DNA from: Deinococcales bacterium
Lineage (GTDB): Bacteria; Deinococcota; Deinococci; Deinococcales; Deinococcaceae
NCBI GenBank assembly: GCA_025359705.1
Contig: JANYFS010000113.1
Coordinates: forward strand, 1-6,308
Direction of reading: 5' to 3'
DNA length: 6,308 bases
The translations under genes were made by a program, and so were the position numbers. This document shows positions 1 through 5,149 of this stretch, piece by piece; position 1 is the stretch's first letter, and each line of letters opens with the position of its first letter. The notes under the pieces were generated by a model. That model was not told the origin of the DNA and made no database searches. It saw only the letters and a list, made by a program, of their open reading frames with translations.

Positions 1-174
1 CTCGAGGCAGTGACGGGGCTTTCGCAGCCCACGGTTAGCCATCATATGAAGTGCCTGATGGCTGCGGGTTTGGTGCGCGGTGAAAAGCGTGGAAAATGGA
101 TGTACTACGCGGTGAATCCCAGTGGTTTTGCTCAGATCAAAGTATTTTTGTCCGAGTTTCTGGCTGAAGTGTAA
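1..174 (+). CDS. ArsR-family transcriptional repressor, 3' part only (5' end outside window)
   Basis: The open frame runs from base 1 to a TAA at 172-174 and gives the last 57 residues of a winged-helix DNA-binding protein. The visible part starts in helix 2 (LEAVTGLS), continues through the recognition helix (QPTVSHHMKCLMAAGLV) and the beta-wing (RGEKRGKWMYYAVNP), and ends in a short C-terminal helix. This order and the SQPTVSHHMK signature are typical of ArsR/SmtB repressors. The N-terminal part, where a CVC metal site would lie in classical ArsR, is missing, so the inducer cannot be read. The gene is followed by a terminator and then a palindromic operator-like site before a DUF6428 gene, which suggests it regulates that neighbour and possibly itself. 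It is a different protein from the complete ArsR encoded at 4691-5029 on the other strand. Confidence 0.9.
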   Translation, partial: LEAVTGLSQPTVSHHMKCLMAAGLVRGEKRGKWMYYAVNPSGFAQIKVFLSEFLAEV

Positions 175-185
175 GAACTTGCCCC

Positions 186-213
186 CTCGAGTGTGTGGCT
201 CGAGCGTTTTTTT
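186..213 (+). terminator. Rho-independent terminator after the partial arsR
   Basis: Two CTCGAG copies (186-191 and 199-204) pair into a 6-bp stem, plus a possible T-G closing pair, around a 7-base loop. The stem is followed by CG and seven T residues (207-213). It starts 12 bases after the arsR stop. Because the T-run is on the + strand, it should end arsR transcription before the DUF6428 gene, at least partly. Confidence 0.75.
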
Positions 214-216
214 AGT

Positions 217-241
217 TCAATATATTGACTTAAATCAATAT
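217..241. promoter_or_regulatory. Palindromic operator-like site, probable ArsR-family binding site upstream of the DUF6428 gene
   Basis: ATATTGACTTAAATCAATAT (222-241) is a 20-bp palindrome with one mismatched pair and contains TTGA-N6-TCAA, the half-site spacing usual for ArsR/SmtB operators. It overlaps a perfect 12-bp palindrome TCAATATATTGA (217-228), so three TCAA/TTGA half-sites lie next to each other. The TTGACT at 225-230 could be a -35 element, but I see no convincing -10 at 17-18 bp from it. The position between the arsR terminator and the Shine-Dalgarno of the next gene suggests that the DUF6428 gene has its own regulated promoter. Binding by an ArsR protein is inferred. Confidence 0.55.
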
Positions 242-261
242 GAAATCTCTGTAGCAATCCA

Positions 262-267
262 AAGGAG
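262..267 (+). promoter_or_regulatory. Shine-Dalgarno of the DUF6428 gene
   Basis: AAGGAG lies 7 bases before the ATG at 275. It decides the start: the longer open frame from 122 overlaps the arsR end, the terminator and the operator, and has no such signal. Confidence 0.8.
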
Positions 268-274
268 ATCCAAC

Positions 275-838
275 ATGACCAGCTCAACCCTCAGCTCAAC
301 CCTCGGCGCTATTTACGGCACGCATACTTTCCTTTCTGCGCTTGAAGCACACTCCACTTTGCCTTTAATTTTTGATCTGGGCGCAGGAAATACCGTGCCT
401 GCGGGCTATCACGTCACCGAAATTAAGGTGGTGGATCACCAAACGGTGGACTGTGGCGGGGTGGTGAATGCTTGGAAAGAAACGGTGATTCAACTGTGGC
501 GCAGCAACGCGGAAACCGACGATCAGTATATGACCGTGGGTAAATTTCTGAAGATTTACCATTTGGTGGCGGGCAAAGTGCCAATTGATTCGCAAGCCGA
601 AATTAAATTTGAATATGGCGACGAGGGTGCGCCAGCAGTGAATTATCAGGTTGCTGAAATCTCCCTCGATTCGGGTATGGATTCGGGTATGGATTTGGGT
701 TCTGTATGGGTGCATTTGCGCTGGGTTGGGGTGCGCTGTAAGGCGCTGGATCGTAGAAGTTTGAACTTGGACAGCCTCGAGGGGATGGAGATGGTGGTGG
801 CGGGGTGTGGCTCGAGTGGGGGAGATTGCGGCTGTTGA
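275..838 (+). CDS. DUF6428-family protein, arsenic-locus-associated, with cysteine-rich C-terminus
   Basis: A 187-residue cytoplasmic protein with no signal peptide or membrane segment. The core around residues 41-75 (VPAGYHVTEI, then TVDCGG, then ETVIQLW) matches what I know of the DUF6428 family, in which HVTE, DCGG and QLW are conserved. These genes are often found beside arsR and arsC in Bacteroidota and other bacteria. The biochemical role of the family is unknown to me. Cysteines are at 60, 155, 178, 185 and 187. The last three form a Gly/Ser/Cys tail (AGCGSSGGDCGC) that could bind a soft metal or arsenite, but this is inference. Residues 132-140 (DSGMDSGMD) come from a 12-bp tandem repeat and look like a recent local expansion. 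The start is fixed by a strong Shine-Dalgarno. The gene lies behind an ArsR-type operator and converges on the antiporter gene. Confidence 0.75.
   Translation: MTSSTLSSTLGAIYGTHTFLSALEAHSTLPLIFDLGAGNTVPAGYHVTEIKVVDHQTVDCGGVVNAWKETVIQLWRSNAETDDQYMTVGKFLKIYHLVAGKVPIDSQAEIKFEYGDEGAPAVNYQVAEISLDSGMDSGMDLGSVWVHLRWVGVRCKALDRRSLNLDSLEGMEMVVAGCGSSGGDCGC
668..700 (+). repeat. 12-bp in-frame tandem repeat
   Basis: GATTCGGGTATG occurs twice in a row (668-679, 680-691) and is followed by a diverged third unit, GATTTGGGT. It encodes DSGM-DSGM-DLG within the DUF6428 protein. The unit length is a multiple of three, so copy-number changes keep the frame. Confidence 0.85.
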
Positions 839-871
839 ATTAGTTTTTGTTTTCCACTCGAGCGATTTTTT
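810..871 (+). terminator. Terminator-like inverted repeat at the convergent gene ends
   Basis: GCTCGAGTGG (810-819) and CCACTCGAGC (854-863) form a perfect 10-bp inverted repeat, extendable inward by G-T and A-T pairs, and are followed by GA and six T residues (866-871). The 34-base loop contains both the TGA stop of the DUF6428 gene and the TAA stop of the opposing antiporter gene. The T-run is on the + strand, so it should mainly end DUF6428 transcription before it runs antisense into the antiporter. There is no T-run on the minus side. Confidence 0.6.
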
Positions 872-2102
872 CCGCCAGCGGCCCCACGGTCAAACCCTGT
901 ACCAAAATCGAAAAAATCACCACTCCATAGGTCATTGCCAAAATCAAATCGCGCTGCTCGAAGGCGGGTAAAGACAGGGCCAAAGCAATGGAAATCCCGC
1001 CACGCAAACCGCCCCAGGTCAGCATTCGCACGGTGTAGGGAATGAAACTATACCTTGAGTGCATGATTTGGATGGGCAAGACTACACTGATCCACCTCGA
1101 GAGCAGCACAATGGGAATGGCAAGGGCCGCCATTAAAATCGCTTGGGGCGGAAATTTGAGTACAATCGCCTCGAGGCCGATTAGCACAAATAAAATGGCG
1201 TTTAAGATGTGGTCGATGGTTTCCCAAAAAGCGTCCAGGTGGTGCCGAGTGGTCGCGGACATGGCATATTGGCGGGTTTGCTGCCCGACCATCAGACCCG
1301 CCACCACCATCGCAATTGGCCCCGAAACGTGCAGATACTGGGCCAAAGCATAGCCCCCCGTGACCACGGCTAGGGTCAACATGATTTCGGTAGCATAGTC
1401 GTCGATGCTTCGCATGAGGATATGTGCGGCGTAGCCCAGAATTCCACCGTAAATGGCTCCACCCAGCGCCTCTCGAGCGAACAATAAAGCTGCATCCCAC
1501 AGCCCCAAAGTGGCCTCGCTATGCCCAGAAGCCCCAAAAGCCACGCTCGAGACCACAATAAAAACCACCACCCCCACCCCATCGTTGAACAAAGATTCCC
1601 CCGCAATCAGGCTCTCGAGGCGAATTGGCACTTTGGCCCGTTTGAGCAAATCCAGCACCGCAATCGGGTCGGTAGGGGAGATCAGAGCGCCAAAAACCAG
1701 CGCCACTGCAAAGGGCAAGGCAATGCCCAAAGCACTCGTGATCCCATAAATACAGCCCGCAACCAAAAAAGTGGACAGCAATGTTCCAACCACTGCCAAA
1801 ATAAGTACGGGGGTGCGTTGTTGCATCAGGGCTGTGGTGTTTAGGTTAAGTGCGCCCGCAAATAGTAAAAAGCTCAGCATTCCTTGCAACAGTAAGCTAT
1901 CAAAATCAATCCCTTTAAGAATAGATTCTGCCAGCGGAACCAGATTAAACCCTACCCGATCCAAAACAATCAATGCCAAAGAAAAGAGCAATCCTACCAA
2001 AGTCATCCCAATGGTGGCGGGTAATTTTAAGAACTTTTGGTTGAGAAAACCAAACAGTGCAGCAGTGGTGATCAGCATGGCGAACAGATTGAAAAAGGTC
2101 AT
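840..2102 (-). CDS. Na+(K+)/H+ antiporter, CPA1 family, NhaP type
   Basis: A 420-residue integral membrane protein with about a dozen hydrophobic segments from residue 4 to about 410, as expected for bacterial CPA1 antiporters, which exchange cytoplasmic Na+ or K+ for external H+. Signature motifs are present in order: LLFAGALNLN (79-88), ISPTDPIAVL (141-150), GESLFNDG (168-175) with the Asn-Asp pair that binds the cation (N173, D174), FWETIDHILNAILFVLIGLE (292-311), and LTWGGLRGGISIALALSLP (361-379) with the conserved Arg. The C-terminus is short, without a regulatory cytoplasmic domain. I chose the ATG at 2102, which has GAGGGAAG six bases upstream. The frame stays open to a TTG at 2201, but that would start inside a hairpin and add 33 polar residues before the first membrane helix. 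The gene lies 191 bp after the metallophosphoesterase. Which cation it carries, and whether it helps arsenic resistance, cannot be read. Confidence 0.93.
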   Translation of the reverse strand: MTFFNLFAMLITTAALFGFLNQKFLKLPATIGMTLVGLLFSLALIVLDRVGFNLVPLAESILKGIDFDSLLLQGMLSFLLFAGALNLNTTALMQQRTPVLILAVVGTLLSTFLVAGCIYGITSALGIALPFAVALVFGALISPTDPIAVLDLLKRAKVPIRLESLIAGESLFNDGVGVVVFIVVSSVAFGASGHSEATLGLWDAALLFAREALGGAIYGGILGYAAHILMRSIDDYATEIMLTLAVVTGGYALAQYLHVSGPIAMVVAGLMVGQQTRQYAMSATTRHHLDAFWETIDHILNAILFVLIGLEAIVLKFPPQAILMAALAIPIVLLSRWISVVLPIQIMHSRYSFIPYTVRMLTWGGLRGGISIALALSLPAFEQRDLILAMTYGVVIFSILVQGLTVGPLAEKIARVENKN

Positions 2103-2170
2103 GGTTACTTCCCTCGAGCGCCCTCCGATCTCAATCTTTCGGATCTCAATATTCTTGAAACCAATAGATA

Positions 2171-2200
2171 TGGAGGAGCCATCAGTGACAGGCTCCTCCA
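2171..2200 (-). promoter_or_regulatory. Strong hairpin in the 5' leader of the antiporter gene
   Basis: TGGAGGAGCC (2171-2180) and GGCTCCTCCA (2191-2200) form a perfect 10-bp stem with a 10-base loop. It ends about 70 bases before the antiporter ATG. On neither strand is it followed by a clean T-run, so it is not a standard intrinsic terminator. In the minus-strand RNA it could attenuate readthrough from the ars operon, protect or mark a processed 5' end, or bind a regulator. The stem carries GGAGG and its complement, so refolding could compete with ribosome binding. The function is not known. Confidence 0.55.
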
Positions 2201-2253
2201 AGGTGTGTTATGCGGTTGTAGTTCGAGTGTTTTGTGATCTTATGTGGGGTTCT

Positions 2254-2283
2254 ATGATACTCGAGAAAAGAGATATGAAACAA
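2254..2283 (-). promoter_or_regulatory. Candidate promoter for the antiporter gene
   Basis: Read on the minus strand, TTGTTT (2283-2278) and TATCAT (2259-2254) are separated by 18 bp, a fair fit to a sigma-70-type -35/-10 pair. It lies just after the metallophosphoesterase stop and upstream of the leader hairpin. A CTCGAG copy fills the last six bases of the spacer. It is weaker than the arsR and rplY promoters. Confidence 0.35.
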
Positions 2284-2293
2284 GACTCGAGGG

Positions 2294-3004
2294 CTATTTC
2301 TTTCGTCCAAACCGCAATTGATACGCCTCGTTTTCCCCGCCATCGGGTTGGTTCTCGAGCGCCCATTGTGCGGCGGCCTCAAAATCGTAGGCCACACGCT
2401 GAAAACTTACGCTCCAACGCCCCGCACGCCGCTCGAGCAGTACCCACCTGGCATCGGGGCAGCCGTCCAATTGGTTGGAAACCGCGCCCGCATTCACAAA
2501 AGTGGTGCTTTCTAGCTGCGCCAAATACTCGAGGTGGGTGTGTCCGACCAGCACCACTTTAGCTTTTGGGTAGTTTTGGACACGCTCGAGCAAAGTTTGG
2601 GGCTTGGCCCAATGTCTTTCCTCGAGCAGAAGTGCATCCCAAGCGCTATGCAATGCCCCGTGTGCCAGCAGAACTTCACCGTCTAGCAATTCGGCAACCA
2701 AGGGCAAGTTTCCCAAATATGCCCCCGTACCTTGTGGCAAGATGGAATGCAGCCACTCCGTACCGCTTTTCTTTTGATTTACTTGCTCGAGAGGAGTTCC
2801 CATGCGTTCATCGGTGTTGCCCCGCACACACACCGCATCCAAACCCTGTTGCATAACAAAGGCTCGAGCGGGATCGGCTGCGCCCCAAACCTGATCCCCC
2901 AGATTTCCCATTGCGTCAATTTGGTACCGCGAAATGTCTGCTAAAACCGCCTCGAGCGCAAAGGCATTTCCATGCACATCCGAAAAAATCGCTACCTTGG
3001 TCAT
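2294..3004 (-). CDS. Calcineurin-like metallophosphoesterase (YfcE-type)
   Basis: A 236-residue cytoplasmic enzyme of the binuclear metallophosphoesterase superfamily, covered over its whole length. All metal-ligand motifs are present: SDVHGN (8-13), GD (36-37), GNTDE (62-66), HG (115-116) and GHTH (154-157), followed by NAGAVS (171-176). The pattern suits small YfcE/MJ0936-like phosphodiesterases or phosphatases. The substrate cannot be predicted. A nucleotide, a phosphodiester, or an ester made with arsenate in place of phosphate are all possible, the last being speculation. The start is 10 bases after the arsC2 stop and has only a weak Shine-Dalgarno, so it probably depends on coupling within the ars operon. 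Eight CTCGAG copies fall in the gene, seven of them as Leu-Glu codons. The final 30 residues, after the core, are polar. Confidence 0.88.
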   Translation of the reverse strand: MTKVAIFSDVHGNAFALEAVLADISRYQIDAMGNLGDQVWGAADPARAFVMQQGLDAVCVRGNTDERMGTPLEQVNQKKSGTEWLHSILPQGTGAYLGNLPLVAELLDGEVLLAHGALHSAWDALLLEERHWAKPQTLLERVQNYPKAKVVLVGHTHLEYLAQLESTTFVNAGAVSNQLDGCPDARWVLLERRAGRWSVSFQRVAYDFEAAAQWALENQPDGGENEAYQLRFGRKK

Positions 3005-3014
3005 ATGGTTTTAC

Positions 3015-3449
3015 TCATATAATTTTTTTACTTGTAATCTCTTGAACCCAAGTTTGAATTTGAGCATCAATCTGATCCCGAACTTCGCAGAATTTGGCAA
3101 GTTTTTCGGTATCACTGCCCACCAGCGCGGCGGGATCTTCGAAGGGCCAATACAAGCGGTAAATTACTCTAGGAAAGATAGGACATTTTTCTTCGGCATT
3201 GGAGCAAACCGTAATCAGGTAATGAAAGCTCTGACTCAAAAAATCTTTTACCGCCTTGGCATGATGACCTTCCAGCGACAGCCCCATTTCTTCAATGGCT
3301 TGAATGGCAAAAGGATTGACCACCCCAGGCTCTAGGCCCGCACTGATCACTTCAAAACGGTCTCCACCGTGGTGCCGCAGTAAGGCTTCTGCCATTTGAC
3401 TGCGTGAGGTGTTGGCACTGCACAAGAAAAGTACCCGAAGTTTATTCAT
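3015..3449 (-). CDS. arsC: Arsenate reductase, thioredoxin-dependent, LMW-phosphatase fold (second copy in operon, arsC2)
   Basis: A 144-residue enzyme that reduces arsenate to arsenite in the cytoplasm and is regenerated by thioredoxin. Key residues sit at the same numbers as in Staphylococcus aureus pI258 ArsC: the P-loop Cys10-x5-Arg16 (LFLCSANTSRSQ), the redox pair Cys82 and Cys89 (VCSNAEEKC), and the acid Asp105 in WPFEDP. This is why I call it ArsC and not a tyrosine phosphatase. The ATG overlaps the aquaporin stop codon (ATGA), and a good Shine-Dalgarno (AAGGAG) lies in the last codons of the aquaporin gene, so translation is probably coupled. It is clearly diverged from the first ArsC of the operon, so not a recent duplicate. 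Unlike most of its neighbours it contains no CTCGAG. Confidence 0.92.
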   Translation of the reverse strand: MNKLRVLFLCSANTSRSQMAEALLRHHGGDRFEVISAGLEPGVVNPFAIQAIEEMGLSLEGHHAKAVKDFLSQSFHYLITVCSNAEEKCPIFPRVIYRLYWPFEDPAALVGSDTEKLAKFCEVRDQIDAQIQTWVQEITSKKII

Positions 3450-4177
3450 GCTTGCACTCCTTTTTTGCTACCCTCGAGGGGTGGTGTTTCTGATATTTCT
3501 CGGCTGGGTTGCAAAAACTGGGCCGCACTCGCCGCCAAAATCCCCCCCACAATTGGCCCTACCCAAAACACCCAATGGTTGTTCCAGTTGCCCAAAAACA
3601 AGGCAGGCCCAAAGGCTCGAGCTGGGTTGAGGGCCACTCCCGTCAGTGGCCCCGATGCCGAAATTGCCATCATGACGGTGAGACCGATTACAAAACCCGC
3701 GCTTTTGTTGTTTTCTTGCACTGCTACCCGAAAAATCACCAGCACCAAAAGGAAGGTCAGGATGATTTCGGTGGCTAATCCCGATAGTGGCGACACGCTA
3801 TTTGCCAACAAGGTGGCCCCAAAACTGACTTTACTCAGGGCTTCGCCGTGGGTCAGGGAAAGCAGGGCCACTGCGCCTAGACTGCCCAAAAGTTGCGCGG
3901 CAATGTAGGGCAGCAACAAGGCTAAAGGCAAGCGTTTTGCCAAAGTGAGGGCTATGCTGACCGCAGGGTTAAAATGCGCCCCCGAAATGCTACCCAAGGC
4001 ATAAATCATGGCAATCACTGCAAAACCGTGACCGAAGGCAATGCCCACTAGCCCCGCGTTAAGTAAGCCCGTTTGGGTCAGGGCAATGGCCCCCACCCCG
4101 CAGTAAACGATGGCAAAAGTGCCGATGAATTCGGCAAGCATTTTTTTGGAGATGTTTTGGAAGAGGGTATGGGACAT
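3446..4177 (-). CDS. MIP-family channel (aquaporin/aquaglyceroporin), probable arsenite channel of the ars operon
   Basis: A 243-residue membrane channel with six hydrophobic helices and both half-helix NPA motifs: SGAHFNPAV (N70-P71-A72) and TGVALNPARA (N184-P185-A186, with selectivity-filter Arg187). Aligning by eye to E. coli AqpZ, the other three filter positions are His50, Ile172 and Val181, which differs from the Phe-His-Thr of strict water channels. This suggests passage of small uncharged solutes such as glycerol or As(OH)3. The gene lies between two arsC genes, 3 bp after arsC1 and overlapping arsC2 by 4 bp. In Sinorhizobium meliloti the aquaglyceroporin AqpS, placed beside arsC, lets arsenite made inside the cell flow out. 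I infer the same role here. The last 20 or so residues form a polar cytoplasmic tail. Met13 is an alternative start. Confidence 0.9.
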   Translation of the reverse strand: MSHTLFQNISKKMLAEFIGTFAIVYCGVGAIALTQTGLLNAGLVGIAFGHGFAVIAMIYALGSISGAHFNPAVSIALTLAKRLPLALLLPYIAAQLLGSLGAVALLSLTHGEALSKVSFGATLLANSVSPLSGLATEIILTFLLVLVIFRVAVQENNKSAGFVIGLTVMMAISASGPLTGVALNPARAFGPALFLGNWNNHWVFWVGPIVGGILAASAAQFLQPSREISETPPLEGSKKGVQA

Positions 4178-4180
4178 GAT

Positions 4181-4666
4181 TTAGCTCGAGGTCACTGGCA
4201 CAACAACAGGCAAATCAACACTGGGCGCATCATCATAAGTTTCTGGCACGGGCTGCCCGTTTTTTAGGGCCAGTACAAACCCCTCGAGCCGAACCTTCAT
4301 TTGGTCGCGCACCGTGCGCCACTTATTCACATCATCCCCGCTGGGATCGGTAAAGGGATAGTGCAATTTGTGGGTTTGGGCGGGATAGACGGGGCAATTT
4401 TGGTCGGCATTGCTGCAAACCGTGATCACATAAGCAAAATCCCACGGATCGGGCAGGTCGTAGAGGGTTTTACTGTGGTGCGTTGACAGATCAATTCCCA
4501 CCTCGAGCATGGCAGTTTTGGCCCCTTCTTTGACCAAAGTGGCCTCGGTTCCTGCGCTAAAGATTTCTGCCTCGAGCGCGTGTTGCTGCGCGAAAAAGCG
4601 GGTCCAACCTTCTGCCATTTGGCTGCGGGCGCTGTTGTGGGTGCATAAAATCAGAATACGTAACAT
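4181..4666 (-). CDS. arsC: Arsenate reductase, thioredoxin-dependent, LMW-phosphatase fold (first copy, arsC1)
   Basis: A 161-residue enzyme with the P-loop Cys8-x5-Arg14 (LILCTHNSARSQMAEG), redox pair Cys84/Cys91 (VCSNADQNC), and DPS (107-109) as the acid loop, all as expected for thioredoxin-coupled ArsC. It converts arsenate to arsenite. Compared with the second ArsC it has a different P-loop (THNSA against SANTS) and a further C-terminal tail of about 20 residues (from PVPETYDD on) of unknown purpose. I start at the ATG at 4666 because family members begin a few residues before the P-loop strand. An ATG at 4681, adding MLEKN, is equally open, and neither has a strong Shine-Dalgarno. The gene follows arsR by 9 to 24 bases depending on the start, so the two are co-transcribed. 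Three CTCGAG copies encode Leu-Glu and a fourth overlaps the stop region. Confidence 0.92.
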   Translation of the reverse strand: MLRILILCTHNSARSQMAEGWTRFFAQQHALEAEIFSAGTEATLVKEGAKTAMLEVGIDLSTHHSKTLYDLPDPWDFAYVITVCSNADQNCPVYPAQTHKLHYPFTDPSGDDVNKWRTVRDQMKVRLEGFVLALKNGQPVPETYDDAPSVDLPVVVPVTSS

Positions 4667-4690
4667 GTTCTTTTCTAACATATTTTTAGT

Positions 4691-5029
4691 TTAACATATC
4701 GAATCCATTGGATACGTCAGCTCGAGGTCAGCCGATTTAGACAACACCTCGAGCAGGACATTACCGCCCAAAAGGTACAGCACATTGCGCTCGAGGCGGT
4801 AAAAGCTATTTTTACCGCGCTGCTCGCTGTGAACCAAGCCCGCATCTTTGAGAATTCCCAAATGATACGACACTTTGCTCTGGTTTAACTCCAGCAAGGT
4901 CTCGAGTTCGCACACACACAATTCGCGCCGAGCCAGTAGGCAAACCATAGAGTAGCGCAGATCATTGGCAAGCGCCTTAAGTTGCTCGAGGGTTTTGGAC
5001 GACTTCAGTTCCAGCAGGAGAGTATCCAT
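4691..5029 (-). CDS. arsR: Arsenic-responsive transcriptional repressor ArsR
   Basis: A 112-residue winged-helix repressor, the usual length for the family. Residues 36-42 read ELCVCEL, the classical ArsR metal-site helix. Cys38 and Cys40 should bind As(III) or Sb(III), which releases the protein from DNA. The third cysteine of the E. coli-type ELCVCDLC motif is replaced here, and Cys30 or Cys112 are possible extra ligands. The recognition helix is NQSKVSYHLGILKDAGLV (49-66), followed by the wing RGKNSFYRL (71-79). The start is the ATG at 5029, which lies 7 bp from a good -10 box, so the mRNA is probably leaderless. The frame also has a TTG directly before it. As first gene of the operon it should repress itself and the downstream arsC-aqp-arsC genes. 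Five CTCGAG copies fall in this short gene, all as Leu-Glu codons. Confidence 0.93.
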   Translation of the reverse strand: MDTLLLELKSSKTLEQLKALANDLRYSMVCLLARRELCVCELETLLELNQSKVSYHLGILKDAGLVHSEQRGKNSFYRLERNVLYLLGGNVLLEVLSKSADLELTYPMDSIC

Positions 5030-5032
5030 CAA

Positions 5033-5050
5033 AATAAGTATATGGGTATT
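5033..5050. promoter_or_regulatory. Possible ArsR operator over the arsR -10 box
   Basis: On the minus strand AATA-N10-TATT (5050-5033) forms a short dyad with an ATAT centre that covers the -10 box and probable transcription start, a suitable place for autorepression. The arms are only 4 bp and A/T, so this is a weak call. Confidence 0.25.
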
Positions 5051-5065
5051 AACCTTTTAGAGCAA
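5037..5065 (-). promoter_or_regulatory. Promoter of the ars operon, leaderless type
   Basis: On the minus strand a -35 TTGCTC (5065-5060) and -10 TATACT (5042-5037) are 17 bp apart. Only 7 bp separate the -10 from the arsR ATG at 5029, so transcription should begin at or next to the start codon. There is no Shine-Dalgarno. This layout is common for leaderless genes in Deinococcus. The T-rich stretch upstream (5071-5097) could act as an UP-like element. Confidence 0.65.
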
Positions 5066-5070
5066 CACAA

Positions 5071-5094
5071 AACACAATAAAAAACACAATAAAA
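5071..5094. repeat. 12-bp A-rich tandem repeat
   Basis: AACACAATAAAA occurs twice in a row (5071-5082, 5083-5094) and runs into seven further bases of A or A-rich sequence before the rplY terminator. On the minus strand it supplies the terminator T-run and then lies just upstream of the arsR -35 box. Confidence 0.8.
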
Positions 5095-5121
5095 AAACTC
5101 GAGGAGAATATTCCCCTCGAG
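5091..5121 (-). terminator. Rho-independent terminator after rplY
   Basis: The stretch 5098-5121 is a 24-bp near-perfect palindrome bounded by CTCGAG on each side (5098-5103, 5116-5121), with a single A/C mismatch and a GAATATTC centre. On the minus strand it is followed by seven T residues (5097-5091). It lies 28 bases after the rplY stop and separates rplY from the ars operon promoter. Confidence 0.85.
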
Positions 5122-5149
5122 CGGTGCGCCAAAGTTTAAGTGATTTAAA

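Noticed and set aside
122..274. A 51-codon upstream extension of the DUF6428 gene
   Set aside because: It overlaps the arsR end in another frame, the terminator and the operator. The AAGGAG-ATG at 275 is far better.
840..2102. The antiporter as an ArsB-type arsenite pump
   Set aside because: Its GESLFNDG and LTWGGLRGG motifs place it in CPA1/NhaP. ArsB and Acr3 belong to different families and lack these motifs.
2103..2201. A 33-residue N-terminal extension of the antiporter
   Set aside because: It would begin with TTG inside the leader hairpin, whereas the ATG at 2102 has a proper Shine-Dalgarno and starts directly at the first membrane helix.
1771..2562. A 263-codon open frame on the + strand across the antiporter start and the phosphoesterase end
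   Set aside because: It is antisense to two well-supported genes, its product is rich in Arg, Pro and Ser with no recognisable domain, and no good ribosome site precedes it.
5071..5121. A short CRISPR-like or satellite array before arsR
   Set aside because: There are only two 12-bp A-rich units and one terminator hairpin, with no spaced repeats.
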